DNA from: an archaeon
Lineage (GTDB): Archaea; Micrarchaeota; Micrarchaeia; Anstonellales; Bilamarchaeaceae
Direction: 5' to 3'
DNA length: 5,677 nucleotides
NCBI GenBank assembly: GCA_020052325.1
Contig: JAGVPF010000086.1
Location: 1-5,677 of the forward strand
Shown here piece by piece: positions 1 to 4,533 of this stretch; position 1 is the stretch's first letter, and each line of letters begins with the position of its first letter. The position numbers were made by a program, and so were the translations under genes. The notes below the pieces were generated by a model. The model was not told the origin of the DNA and did not search any database. It saw nothing but the letters and a program-made list of their open reading frames with translations.

Positions 1-384
1 ATGAGGCTGCATGAGCTGTATTTCGGCAACATGGCCAAGGGCGGCCCGAAGCCGGAATCGGCCCCCAACCTTTCAAAATCGCTCGCGGGGGAATTCGGCT
101 CGCTCGAAAACTGGGAGAAGGATTTTCGGGCCACAGGCGCGATGCGCGGCATAGGCTGGGTCGTCTTGTATTACGACCTTGCGGGAAAGCGCCTCTTCAA
201 CATGTGGATTAACGAGCACGATGTCGGGCACCCCTCGGGCTGCGCCCCGATTCTGGTAATGGACGTCTTCGAGCACGCTTACATGACCGACTACGGGCTG
301 AAAAGGGCCGACTACATAAACGCGTTCTTCAAGAGCCTGGACTGGAAGGAGGCCGAGGCGAGGTTCGCCAGGATTTCGGTCTAG
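1..384 (+). CDS. sod: Fe/Mn superoxide dismutase, C-terminal part (5' end cut by window)
   Basis: This enzyme converts superoxide to O2 and H2O2 at a mononuclear Fe or Mn centre. The visible 127 residues are the second part of the N-terminal helical domain plus the whole C-terminal alpha/beta domain. HELYFGNM (residues 4-11) matches the helix carrying the second metal His (His4). FGSLENWEKDF (32-42) is the usual domain linker. DVFEHAYMTDYG (88-99) supplies the last two metal ligands, Asp88 and His92, and the usual DVWEHAY Trp is Phe here. The first metal His and about 70 residues must lie left of the window, because a full-length protein is about 200 residues. The ATG at base 1 is therefore almost certainly an internal Met, not the start. 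The stop is TAG at 382-384. The FMN reductase follows after 17 bases, suggesting co-transcription. The residue two before the metal Asp, reported to tune metal preference in this family, is Val86; I cannot call Fe versus Mn. Confidence 0.93.
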   Translation: MRLHELYFGNMAKGGPKPESAPNLSKSLAGEFGSLENWEKDFRATGAMRGIGWVVLYYDLAGKRLFNMWINEHDVGHPSGCAPILVMDVFEHAYMTDYGLKRADYINAFFKSLDWKEAEARFARISV

Positions 385-391
385 GCGGTGC

Positions 392-397
392 AGGTGG
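392..397 (+). promoter_or_regulatory. Shine-Dalgarno-like site for the FMN reductase
   Basis: AGGTGG at 392-397 lies 4 bases before the ATG at 402. It resembles the archaeal anti-16S-tail complement (GGTG/GGAGG type). It supports the 402 start and internal translation initiation on a transcript shared with the dismutase. Confidence 0.5.
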
Positions 398-401
398 ATT
401 C

Positions 402-920
402 ATGTATATCCCGATAATTCTTGGAACAGGGAGGGAAGGAAGGCAATCGGAGAAGGTGGCCAGGTACATCCTTTCCGAGGCAAAGAGTGCCGGTTTTGAA
501 AGCGAAATCCTGGATGTCAGGGAATTTTCACGAACAGCCACAGACAACACGTGCAATACCCCGCCTGCAAAAAGGTATTCTGAAAAAATCAGGAAGGCAG
601 CCGCGCTGATTATCGTGACCCCGGAATACAACCACGGGTACCCGGGCGAGCTGAAGTTAATGCTCGATTCAATCTACGAGGAATACGCAGGCAAACCGCT
701 CGGGATATGCGGTGTTTCGGCAGGGCCGCTTGGCGGGGCGAGGGCTGTCGAGCAGCTGCGCCTCGTGGCGGTCGAGCTTCGGATGCCCCTTCTTCGGGAG
801 GCGCTCTATTTCGCATCAGTCCAGGACTTATTCGATGATAATGGCATAATCAAAGACAAGGATGCCTGGGGAAGGCGGACGAAGAAATTCTTCGACGAGC
901 TTTCCTCGCGTGTCCGCTGA
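402..920 (+). CDS. NADPH-dependent FMN reductase family flavoprotein
   Basis: The 172-residue product belongs to the flavodoxin-fold NADPH-dependent FMN/quinone reductase family, which uses NAD(P)H to reduce bound FMN and then quinones, azo compounds or other acceptors. The first strand and phosphate-binding loop are IILGTGREGRQSEKVA (residues 5-20; family pattern GSxRxxRxSxKVA). TPEYNHGYPGELKLMLDS (73-90) is the hallmark FMN-contact segment (family PEYNxxxPGxLKNxID). GVSAGPLGGARAVEQLR (104-120) is the third flavin-side loop, and length is normal for the family. There is no signal peptide, so it is cytosolic. An SD-like AGGTGG precedes the start. It lies 17 bases after the superoxide dismutase, which suggests a shared role in redox or quinone detoxification. 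The electron acceptor cannot be told from sequence. The stop is TGA at 918-920, 16 bases from the convergent membrane-protein gene. Confidence 0.9.
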   Translation: MYIPIILGTGREGRQSEKVARYILSEAKSAGFESEILDVREFSRTATDNTCNTPPAKRYSEKIRKAAALIIVTPEYNHGYPGELKLMLDSIYEEYAGKPLGICGVSAGPLGGARAVEQLRLVAVELRMPLLREALYFASVQDLFDDNGIIKDKDAWGRRTKKFFDELSSRVR

Positions 921-925
921 TTTTT
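921..925 (+). terminator. Oligo-T terminator after FMN reductase
   Basis: Five T residues directly follow the TGA stop (918-920) in the 16-base gap between convergent genes. Archaeal RNA polymerase ends transcription at oligo-T tracts without needing a hairpin, so this short run is a plausible end for the sod-reductase transcript. No comparable tract is seen for the opposite-strand gene. Confidence 0.4.
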
Positions 926-936
926 CTACCTGTGCG

Positions 937-2037
937 TCATTTCTTCGACTTTTCCACAATCCCCTTCCAGAACAGGTAGTGGAGCGGCCTGCAGGCGGCC
1001 TCCATCATCGAGCTGAAGACTATCCCCACAATCGAGAGGAGGAGCGCTACGGCGATGTATACAGCGTAGCCCAGCATCCCGAGCGCCATGAGCGATACCA
1101 GCTGGACGAACATCAGCACGAAGTATGCGACAACCCCGAAAACGAATGACGGGATGGAAAAAATGAGGGATACCACGAGGTATACGAGGTCGAATACGAA
1201 TGTTTCAATTGGGCGGCTTCGGATAAGCGCGAGCGCCCGCTTCAGCGAAGCGACCACCCCGAGCCCCTCCATCAGGAAGCCGTACCTCCAGAATTGCACG
1301 AGGAATTCGTATGCCATGTTCGCGAAAAAGTAATAGACGAGGAAGGCGATGTATGCGAAAACCAGCCCGGGCGCAAGAATCGCGCTCATTCCAGTCGCCA
1401 TCTGGAGGCCGAACGGGAGCAGAAACAGGAGGAGGCCGGGAACTAAAACAAGCAGCCTGAGCAGCAGGTCGAGGAAAGAATATTTGAGGGTGGGCCCGCT
1501 GGCGCTTTTAAGGGCGCCAATCATCGAATAGGGCTTTTTGGCAAATTTCTGAGCGATAAGGATATAGGCCGCGGACTCGAACGTCTGCACCATCCAGAGG
1601 ATGAGCGCGAAGCCGGCGAGCATTATGAACAGCATTGCGCCCCAGAAAATAAGCGGGGAACCGGTAGCGTATCCGGGAAATGCCAGCACGATGCCGAACG
1701 ATATCCCGAAAAGCGCCACAATAGAAATGAAGTAAAGCGAGTTGCGGGCCAGATTCAGCTTGAGAAGCGACAGGTAGACGGACGGGTAGCCCGTTTGGAG
1801 AAAGTCCCAGGCGCCTGAGACCGGCTGGGAGATTATTTCGGCAAAATCGTCCGTTTCTTCAGGTTTCTTTGCAATAGCAGGGGATGCAGGAGTTGCAGGC
1901 TTTGGCATTTGGATGGGGGCGGCAATATTCTGCCCTTCCTTCTTTGCGGAAGGAACGATTGGGGGAAGAGCGGGGAGTTTCTTTGCCTTTGGCGCCGGGG
2001 CATCCTTCAATGCGGCTTTCCTGGTCGGTTCTGCCAT
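937..2037 (-). CDS. Polytopic membrane protein with Ala/Pro/Lys-rich N-terminal tail
   Basis: I do not recognise a specific family for this 366-residue protein. Residues 1-65 are low complexity, rich in Ala, Pro and Lys, with no hydrophobic stretch, so they are probably a disordered cytoplasmic tail. After an amphipathic stretch (66-98) come hydrophobic segments at about 101-120, 128-150, 189-211, 219-242, 279-318 (one long or two) and 322-342, giving six or seven helices. A basic loop (SLKRALALIRSRP, about 264-276) precedes the last cluster. The end is short and basic (KSKK). The layout, with amphipathic linkers such as SMIGALKSASGPTLKY (171-186) between helix pairs, recalls the archaeal DUF4013/GPDPase-membrane-domain type of integral proteins, but that is only an impression. 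The start is ATG (complement of 2035-2037), about 29 bases from the TATA-like box, implying a leaderless mRNA. It is divergent from the 87-residue gene and convergent with the reductase. No enzymatic motif is visible. Confidence 0.85.
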   Translation of the reverse strand: MAEPTRKAALKDAPAPKAKKLPALPPIVPSAKKEGQNIAAPIQMPKPATPASPAIAKKPEETDDFAEIISQPVSGAWDFLQTGYPSVYLSLLKLNLARNSLYFISIVALFGISFGIVLAFPGYATGSPLIFWGAMLFIMLAGFALILWMVQTFESAAYILIAQKFAKKPYSMIGALKSASGPTLKYSFLDLLLRLLVLVPGLLLFLLPFGLQMATGMSAILAPGLVFAYIAFLVYYFFANMAYEFLVQFWRYGFLMEGLGVVASLKRALALIRSRPIETFVFDLVYLVVSLIFSIPSFVFGVVAYFVLMFVQLVSLMALGMLGYAVYIAVALLLSIVGIVFSSMMEAACRPLHYLFWKGIVEKSKK

Positions 2038-2052
2038 TATACCGTATAGGAT

Positions 2053-2070
2053 GGGAAAATCTTATTAAAT
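2053..2070. promoter_or_regulatory. Divergent archaeal-type promoter with one shared TATA-like box
   Basis: The 52 bases between two divergent start codons contain a single AT-rich element, TTATTAAAT at 2062-2070. On the plus strand it is preceded by GGGAAAAT (2053-2060), a good BRE-like purine/A-rich element, and its centre (about 2066) is 24 bases before ATG 2090. On the minus strand it reads ATTTAATAA, also TATA-like, with its centre 29 bases before ATG 2037. Both spacings predict transcription starting at or just before the start codon, that is leaderless mRNAs. No bacterial -35/-10 pair fits here. The bidirectional reading is inference; the plus-strand promoter is the better supported one. 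Confidence 0.6.
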
Positions 2071-2089
2071 CGGGCCGAGAGTGACTTGC

Positions 2090-2353
2090 ATGGTCACGAA
2101 GGAAGAGATAGACAAGGTGATAGCCTGGTGCGAGAACGTCAAGAAGGAGCGGAACCGCATCTATGTCATCGAGCGCAACATGTTCCGGGAGCAGATTGAC
2201 TGGATGAGGCGCTTCCCGCTGATTGAAATCGACCGCCCCAAGGAGATAGCGTCAAAGAACAACCTCGTGTACGACTCGACAATGAAGCAGCTCTGGCAGT
2301 TCATGAACAACGACTGGCGCAGGATTGAGCCGGATTTCAAGATACAGAAGTGA
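2090..2353 (+). CDS. Small conserved-looking protein of unknown function (87 aa)
   Basis: I do not recognise this protein. The 87 residues are highly charged and predicted mostly helical: an N-terminal amphipathic helix with VIAWCENVKKERNRIY (residues 10-25), a middle region EQIDWMRRFPLIEIDRPKEI (34-53), and a C-terminal part with TMKQLWQFMNNDWRRIEPDF (64-83). It has four Trp, one Cys, no signal peptide, no membrane segment and no zinc-finger pattern. ATG 2090 was chosen over the in-frame GTG at 2081 because it lies 24 bases from the TATA-like box centre, as expected for a leaderless mRNA, and no SD is present. Codon use matches its neighbours and the frame is open throughout, so it is likely a real gene. 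It stands alone, divergent from the membrane protein and 333 bases before aroF; context gives no function. Confidence 0.75.
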   Translation: MVTKEEIDKVIAWCENVKKERNRIYVIERNMFREQIDWMRRFPLIEIDRPKEIASKNNLVYDSTMKQLWQFMNNDWRRIEPDFKIQK

Positions 2354-2387
2354 GCCGGGAAGGGCAGCGCGCGGGATCGGCCGGATT

Positions 2388-2436
2388 TGCCGCCGCGGGT
2401 TTGCTGCGGCAGGCGCCTGATGCCGCCTCTGGGCAT
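2388..2436 (+). terminator. GC-rich alternative hairpins downstream of the small gene
   Basis: TGCCGC occurs at 2388-2393 and again at 2421-2426, with its complement GCGGCA between them at 2406-2411. Either copy can pair with the centre, giving two mutually exclusive 6-bp stems. A third small stem (ATGCC 2420-2424 with GGCAT 2432-2436) competes as well. Short T runs follow at 2446-2449 and 2457-2460. This may be the 3' end or terminator of the 2090-2353 transcript. It lies before the likely aro promoter, so it should not be in the aro leader RNA. Otherwise bases 2354-2446 hold no gene that I can support. Confidence 0.3.
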
Positions 2437-2446
2437 GATACGGCGT

Positions 2447-2472
2447 TTTATAAACATTTTCATGCTTATATA
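2447..2472 (+). promoter_or_regulatory. Tandem TATA-like boxes for the aro leader/operon
   Basis: There are two archaeal TATA-like elements: TTTATAAA at 2447-2454 (a perfect palindrome) and TTATATA at 2466-2472, in an AT-rich island inside otherwise GC-rich DNA. With the usual 24-28-base distance from box centre to start site they predict starts near 2475-2478 and 2493-2497. That leaves a 5' UTR of about 25 or 5-10 bases before the leader ORF at 2502. No SD precedes the leader ORF, which favours the second box and near-leaderless translation. Which box is used cannot be decided from sequence. Confidence 0.55.
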
Positions 2473-2501
2473 CTATTAATTAGTGTAATAATGTGGTTCA
2501 G

Positions 2502-2597
2502 ATGACGATGGCTGAAGCAAAAACAAGCGCGCCCGCGCGTGGCGCCTTCTTCGCATTTTTTAGCTTTAGCTATCGATATCAGGAGAACCACGAATAA
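2502..2597 (+). CDS. Putative Phe/Tyr-rich leader peptide of the aro operon (31 aa)
   Basis: A short ORF, ATG 2502 to TAA 2595-2597, lies 80-90 bases before aroF and encodes 31 residues. An N-terminal half (MTMAEAKTSAPARGA) is followed by FFAFFSFSYRY at residues 16-26: five Phe and two Tyr in eleven codons, using TTC TTC, TTT TTT, TTT, TAT and TAT. The end is QENHE. A second in-frame ATG at 2508 is an alternative start. The composition resembles bacterial pheL-type leader peptides, whose translation senses charged tRNA. Its last codons (2577-2591) form the 5' arm of a 15-bp RNA stem, and a T6 tract begins 4 bases after the stop. Position, residue content and RNA structure together argue for a regulatory leader rather than a functional protein. 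Ribosome-mediated attenuation is well established in bacteria; I know of no well-characterised archaeal case. A four-codon ORF (2491-2505) overlaps its start as ATGA. Confidence 0.65.
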   Translation: MTMAEAKTSAPARGAFFAFFSFSYRYQENHE

Positions 2598-2629
2598 GCC
2601 TTTTTTCTCCCCGGGTGGTTTTCCTGATG
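2577..2629 (+). promoter_or_regulatory. 15-bp RNA hairpin overlapping the leader ORF end (attenuator-like)
   Basis: TATCAGGAGAACCAC (2577-2591) pairs without gaps to GTGGTTTTCCTGATG (2615-2629): 13 Watson-Crick pairs plus two G-U wobbles (2577 with 2629, 2585 with 2621). Two more pairs (2575-2630, 2574-2631) form if A2576 is bulged. The 23-base loop (2592-2614) holds the leader stop codon, the T6 tract and a CTCCCC segment. The 5' arm begins at the second Tyr codon, so a ribosome stalled on the Phe codons leaves it largely free while one at the stop codon covers it. A competing pairing, GGGTG 2613-2617 with CACCC 2637-2641 plus CTC 2607-2609 with GAG 2643-2645, excludes this stem. No U-run follows the 3' arm, so it is not a classical bacterial intrinsic terminator. 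Confidence 0.6.
2601..2606 (+). terminator. T6 tract just after the leader stop codon
   Basis: Six T residues begin 4 bases after the leader peptide stop (TAA 2595-2597). Because archaeal polymerase stops at oligo-T runs and the factor FttA/aCPSF1 acts on untranslated U-rich RNA, this is a candidate premature-termination site between the leader and aroF. A second T4 lies at 2619-2622 and another T6 lies within the Phe codons (2556-2561). The CTCC that follows (2607-2610) can also pair with the aroF Shine-Dalgarno GGAG (2673-2676). Function is inference. Confidence 0.35.
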
Positions 2630-2650
2630 CGCTTGACACCCAGAGTCATT

Positions 2651-2660
2651 GATATAAAAA
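2651..2660 (+). promoter_or_regulatory. Possible second TATA-like box close to aroF
   Basis: GATATAAAAA at 2651-2660 resembles an archaeal TATA box and would predict a start site near 2680-2684, giving a leaderless aroF mRNA that bypasses the leader region. It may instead simply be the AT-rich unstructured stretch before the ribosome binding site. The two readings are exclusive for function but not separable by sequence. Confidence 0.3.
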
Positions 2661-2672
2661 TTTGAAACTGAC

Positions 2673-2677
2673 GGAGG
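2673..2677 (+). promoter_or_regulatory. Shine-Dalgarno site deciding the aroF start
   Basis: GGAGG at 2673-2677 abuts the first in-frame ATG (2678), which is too close to be used with it. It is 9 bases from ATG 2687, 6 from GTG 2684 and 15 from ATG 2693. The 2687 start fits best. The presence of a strong SD implies that aroF is normally translated from a longer transcript carrying the leader. Confidence 0.65.
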
Positions 2678-2686
2678 ATGGTTGTG

Positions 2687-3505
2687 ATGATCATGAAAAA
2701 TCTGAAGTTGGCCGCGTTGAATGGCAGCGGAAGGACGGTAGTTCGCATTGGCGATGTGAAGGTCGGGCTTGGGTTCACGGTGATAGCCGGCCCGTGCGGC
2801 GTGGAGAGCGAGGAACAGACGCTTGAGACGGCGCGCGCCGTCAAGGAAGCGGGAGCGGACATGCTGCGCGGCGGGGCGTTCAAGCCGCGCACATCGCCAT
2901 ACGCATTCCAGGGGCTGGGGCTCAAGGGCCTCAAGATTCTCGAAAAGGCGAGAGACGAGACAGGCCTGCCCATAGTCACCGAGGTCATCGACACGAGGGA
3001 TGTGTCATGGGTGTGCGAATACGCCGATGTCCTTCAGATAGGGGCGAGGAACATGCAGAATTTCTCCCTCCTCAAGGAGGTCGGGAAGGCCAACAAGCCC
3101 GTGCTGCTCAAGCGCGGGATGTACTCCACGCTCGAGGAATGGCTCAACTGCGCGGAATACATCCTGAACGAGGGGAACCCGGACGTAATTCTCTGCGAGC
3201 GCGGCATCCGGACCTTCGAGACCTACACCAGGAACACGCTTGATTTGAGCGCGGTCCCGGCAGTAAAGGAACTCACTCACCTGCCTATCATCACCGACCC
3301 GACGCACGGGACCGGAAGGCTCAGCCTCATAACGCCCATGAGCCTGGCTTCTGTGGCTTGCGGCGCCGACGGACTGATAGTCGAGGTGCACCGGAACCCG
3401 GCCGAAGCGATGAGCGACAAGGAGCAGGCGATGACGCCGCCTCAGTTCTCGCTGATGATTGGGAAGGTGCGCGCGCTGCATGGCTGGATGGGGGGGATGA
3501 AATGA
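2687..3505 (+). CDS. aroF: 3-deoxy-D-arabino-heptulosonate 7-phosphate (DAHP) synthase, class I-beta
   Basis: It condenses phosphoenolpyruvate and erythrose-4-phosphate to DAHP, the first committed step of the shikimate pathway, in the cytosol. The 272 residues form a single TIM-barrel of the I-beta (KDOPS-like) group. AGPCGVES (34-41) includes metal ligand Cys37. [16 protein letters not shown] (61-76) is the PEP/E4P signature, followed by [12 protein letters not shown] (118-129) and LLKRGM (140-145). DPTHGTGR (204-211) carries His207, EVHRNP (233-238) carries Glu233, and Asp244 is the fourth metal ligand. There is no N-terminal ferredoxin-like/ACT regulatory domain and no chorismate mutase fusion, as in the Pyrococcus enzyme reported to be insensitive to aromatic amino acids. 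ATG 2687 is preferred because GGAGG ends 9 bases before it; 2678 and 2693 are in-frame alternatives. Its stop overlaps the aroB start. The leader region upstream probably controls it. Confidence 0.95.
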   Translation: MIMKNLKLAALNGSGRTVVRIGDVKVGLGFTVIAGPCGVESEEQTLETARAVKEAGADMLRGGAFKPRTSPYAFQGLGLKGLKILEKARDETGLPIVTEVIDTRDVSWVCEYADVLQIGARNMQNFSLLKEVGKANKPVLLKRGMYSTLEEWLNCAEYILNEGNPDVILCERGIRTFETYTRNTLDLSAVPAVKELTHLPIITDPTHGTGRLSLITPMSLASVACGADGLIVEVHRNPAEAMSDKEQAMTPPQFSLMIGKVRALHGWMGGMK

Positions 3506-4533
3506 GGATCATGACGCTGCAGGCCCAGAGCGGCTCGTGCAAAATCGCCCTCGGGGAATCAATCGACAACCTGAAAGGCTATTGCGAAGGCGCAGGCAAT
3601 GTCGTCGTGATAACGGATTCGAACGTCCGGCGCCTGCACGGGGAGCGGCTCAAAGGCTTCGACATCATCGAAATAAGCCCGGGCGAGGGCAGCAAGACGC
3701 TGGAAACCGCAGGCGAGGTGTTCGGAAGGCTGCTTGAGCTTGAAATCGACCGCTCCTCCTTCATCGTTGGAGTGGGCGGAGGGATAGTATGCGACATCAC
3801 GGGCTTTGCCGCATCCACATATATGAGGGGCGTGCCTTTCGGTTTCGTCCCCACCACGCTGCTTGCGCAGGTCGATGCTAGCGTGGGCGGGAAGAACGGG
3901 GTTAATTTCAAGGGATACAAGAACATAATCGGCACAATCCGGCAGCCCAGGTTCTGCCTGTGCGATTTCGACCTTCTCCGGACGCTCCCGAAGGAGGAGA
4001 TGAGGAACGGATTTGCTGAAGCGGTGAAGGCCGCAGCGATTGGCGATGCCCCGCTATTGTCCTACCTCGAGGGGAACTGGAAGAAGGCATCCGGCCTCCA
4101 GAGGACGGCCATAGCGAAGGTGGTGCATGATTCGCTCCAGGTGAAGATGAAGGCCGTCAGCGCGGACGAGAGCGAGAGGGGGGAGCGGATGAAGCTCAAT
4201 TTCGGCCATACGGTGGGGCATGCGATTGAGAAGGCGACGGGCATGCCGCATGGGGAAGCAATCAGCATAGGCATGGTCGCGGCCGCAGGGCTGTCAGGGA
4301 AAAAAGCCGGTCTTGAAGCCAAAGAGGCGCAGAGGCTCGAATCGCTTCTGAAGGAAATCGGGCTCCCGACCGCGCTCGGGGCAAAGAAGGACGAAGTGCT
4401 CGAAGCGATAAGGAAGGACAAGAAAAGGTTCGGGGCGAAAATCAGGATGGTCCTGCTCGAAAGAATCGGCAGCGCGGTAATGGCCGATGTCGGACTTGAG
4501 GAAATGGAGGCGGTTGTCGATGATATGTGTTAG
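3502..4533 (+). CDS. aroB: 3-dehydroquinate synthase
   Basis: It converts DAHP to 3-dehydroquinate with catalytic NAD+ and a divalent metal, the second shikimate step. The product is 343 residues, normal for the family. The N-terminal NAD-binding domain shows VVVITDSNV (34-42) and PGEGSKT (60-66). [20 protein letters not shown] (90-109) and [20 protein letters not shown] (115-134) are hallmark nucleotide and substrate loops. The metal ligands are Glu173 (FAEAVK), His236 ([12 protein letters not shown], 232-243) and His250 ([10 protein letters not shown]). All key residues are present, so it should be active. The start ATG 3502 overlaps the aroF stop as ATGA, implying translational coupling; an in-frame ATG at 3511 is the alternative. 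Many archaea replace aroF/aroB with the aldolase/dehydroquinate synthase II route, so possession of the canonical pair is informative about metabolism and lineage. Confidence 0.96.
   Translation: MRIMTLQAQSGSCKIALGESIDNLKGYCEGAGNVVVITDSNVRRLHGERLKGFDIIEISPGEGSKTLETAGEVFGRLLELEIDRSSFIVGVGGGIVCDITGFAASTYMRGVPFGFVPTTLLAQVDASVGGKNGVNFKGYKNIIGTIRQPRFCLCDFDLLRTLPKEEMRNGFAEAVKAAAIGDAPLLSYLEGNWKKASGLQRTAIAKVVHDSLQVKMKAVSADESERGERMKLNFGHTVGHAIEKATGMPHGEAISIGMVAAAGLSGKKAGLEAKEAQRLESLLKEIGLPTALGAKKDEVLEAIRKDKKRFGAKIRMVLLERIGSAVMADVGLEEMEAVVDDMC
4506..4510 (+). promoter_or_regulatory. Shine-Dalgarno for aroD inside aroB
   Basis: GGAGG at 4506-4510 lies within the last codons of aroB and ends 9 bases before ATG 4520. 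It fixes the aroD start at 4520 rather than at the upstream in-frame ATG 4487, which would lengthen the overlap and add residues unlike the family. Confidence 0.6.

Noticed and set aside
880..894. Inverted repeat CGAAGAA-A-TTCTTCG near the end of the FMN reductase, as a terminator for the minus-strand gene
   Set aside because: It is within coding sequence (TKKFFDE), is short, and has no T run after it on the minus strand.
2161..2463. 100-codon minus-strand ORF opposite the small gene
   Set aside because: It is antisense to the better-supported 87-residue gene and crosses a GC-rich hairpin region; its residues are Ser/Arg-rich with no recognisable domain, as expected for a shadow frame.
2462..2479. 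Mini-ORF Met-Leu-Ile-Tyr-Tyr ahead of the leader
   Set aside because: It overlaps the second TATA-like box and lies upstream of the predicted start sites of both boxes, so it is probably not transcribed; Tyr codons are common by chance in AT-rich DNA.
2527..2546. GC-rich self-complementary stretch in the first half of the leader ORF as an additional attenuator stem
   Set aside because: Only 4-5 bp stems form (such as 2529-2533 with 2541-2545), and alternating GC sequence gives these readily by chance; it would be covered by translating ribosomes.
2611..2630. GGGTGG in the leader as part of a T-box riboswitch antiterminator
   Set aside because: The T-box core continues as ACCGCG after the GGTGG; here it is followed by TTTTCCTG, there is no specifier stem, and T-boxes are bacterial. 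The 15-bp stem explains the segment better.
2633..2658. Bacterial-type promoter TTGACA (2633-2638) with TATAAA (2653-2658)
   Set aside because: The 14-base spacer is too short for a sigma-70 promoter, and the other promoters in the window read as archaeal TATA boxes.
3358..3501. An upstream extension of aroB to an ATG at 3358 (391-residue version)
   Set aside because: It would lie wholly inside the aroF coding sequence, its extra residues are Arg/Asp-rich and unlike any aroB, and the ATGA overlap at 3502 gives a normal-length enzyme.
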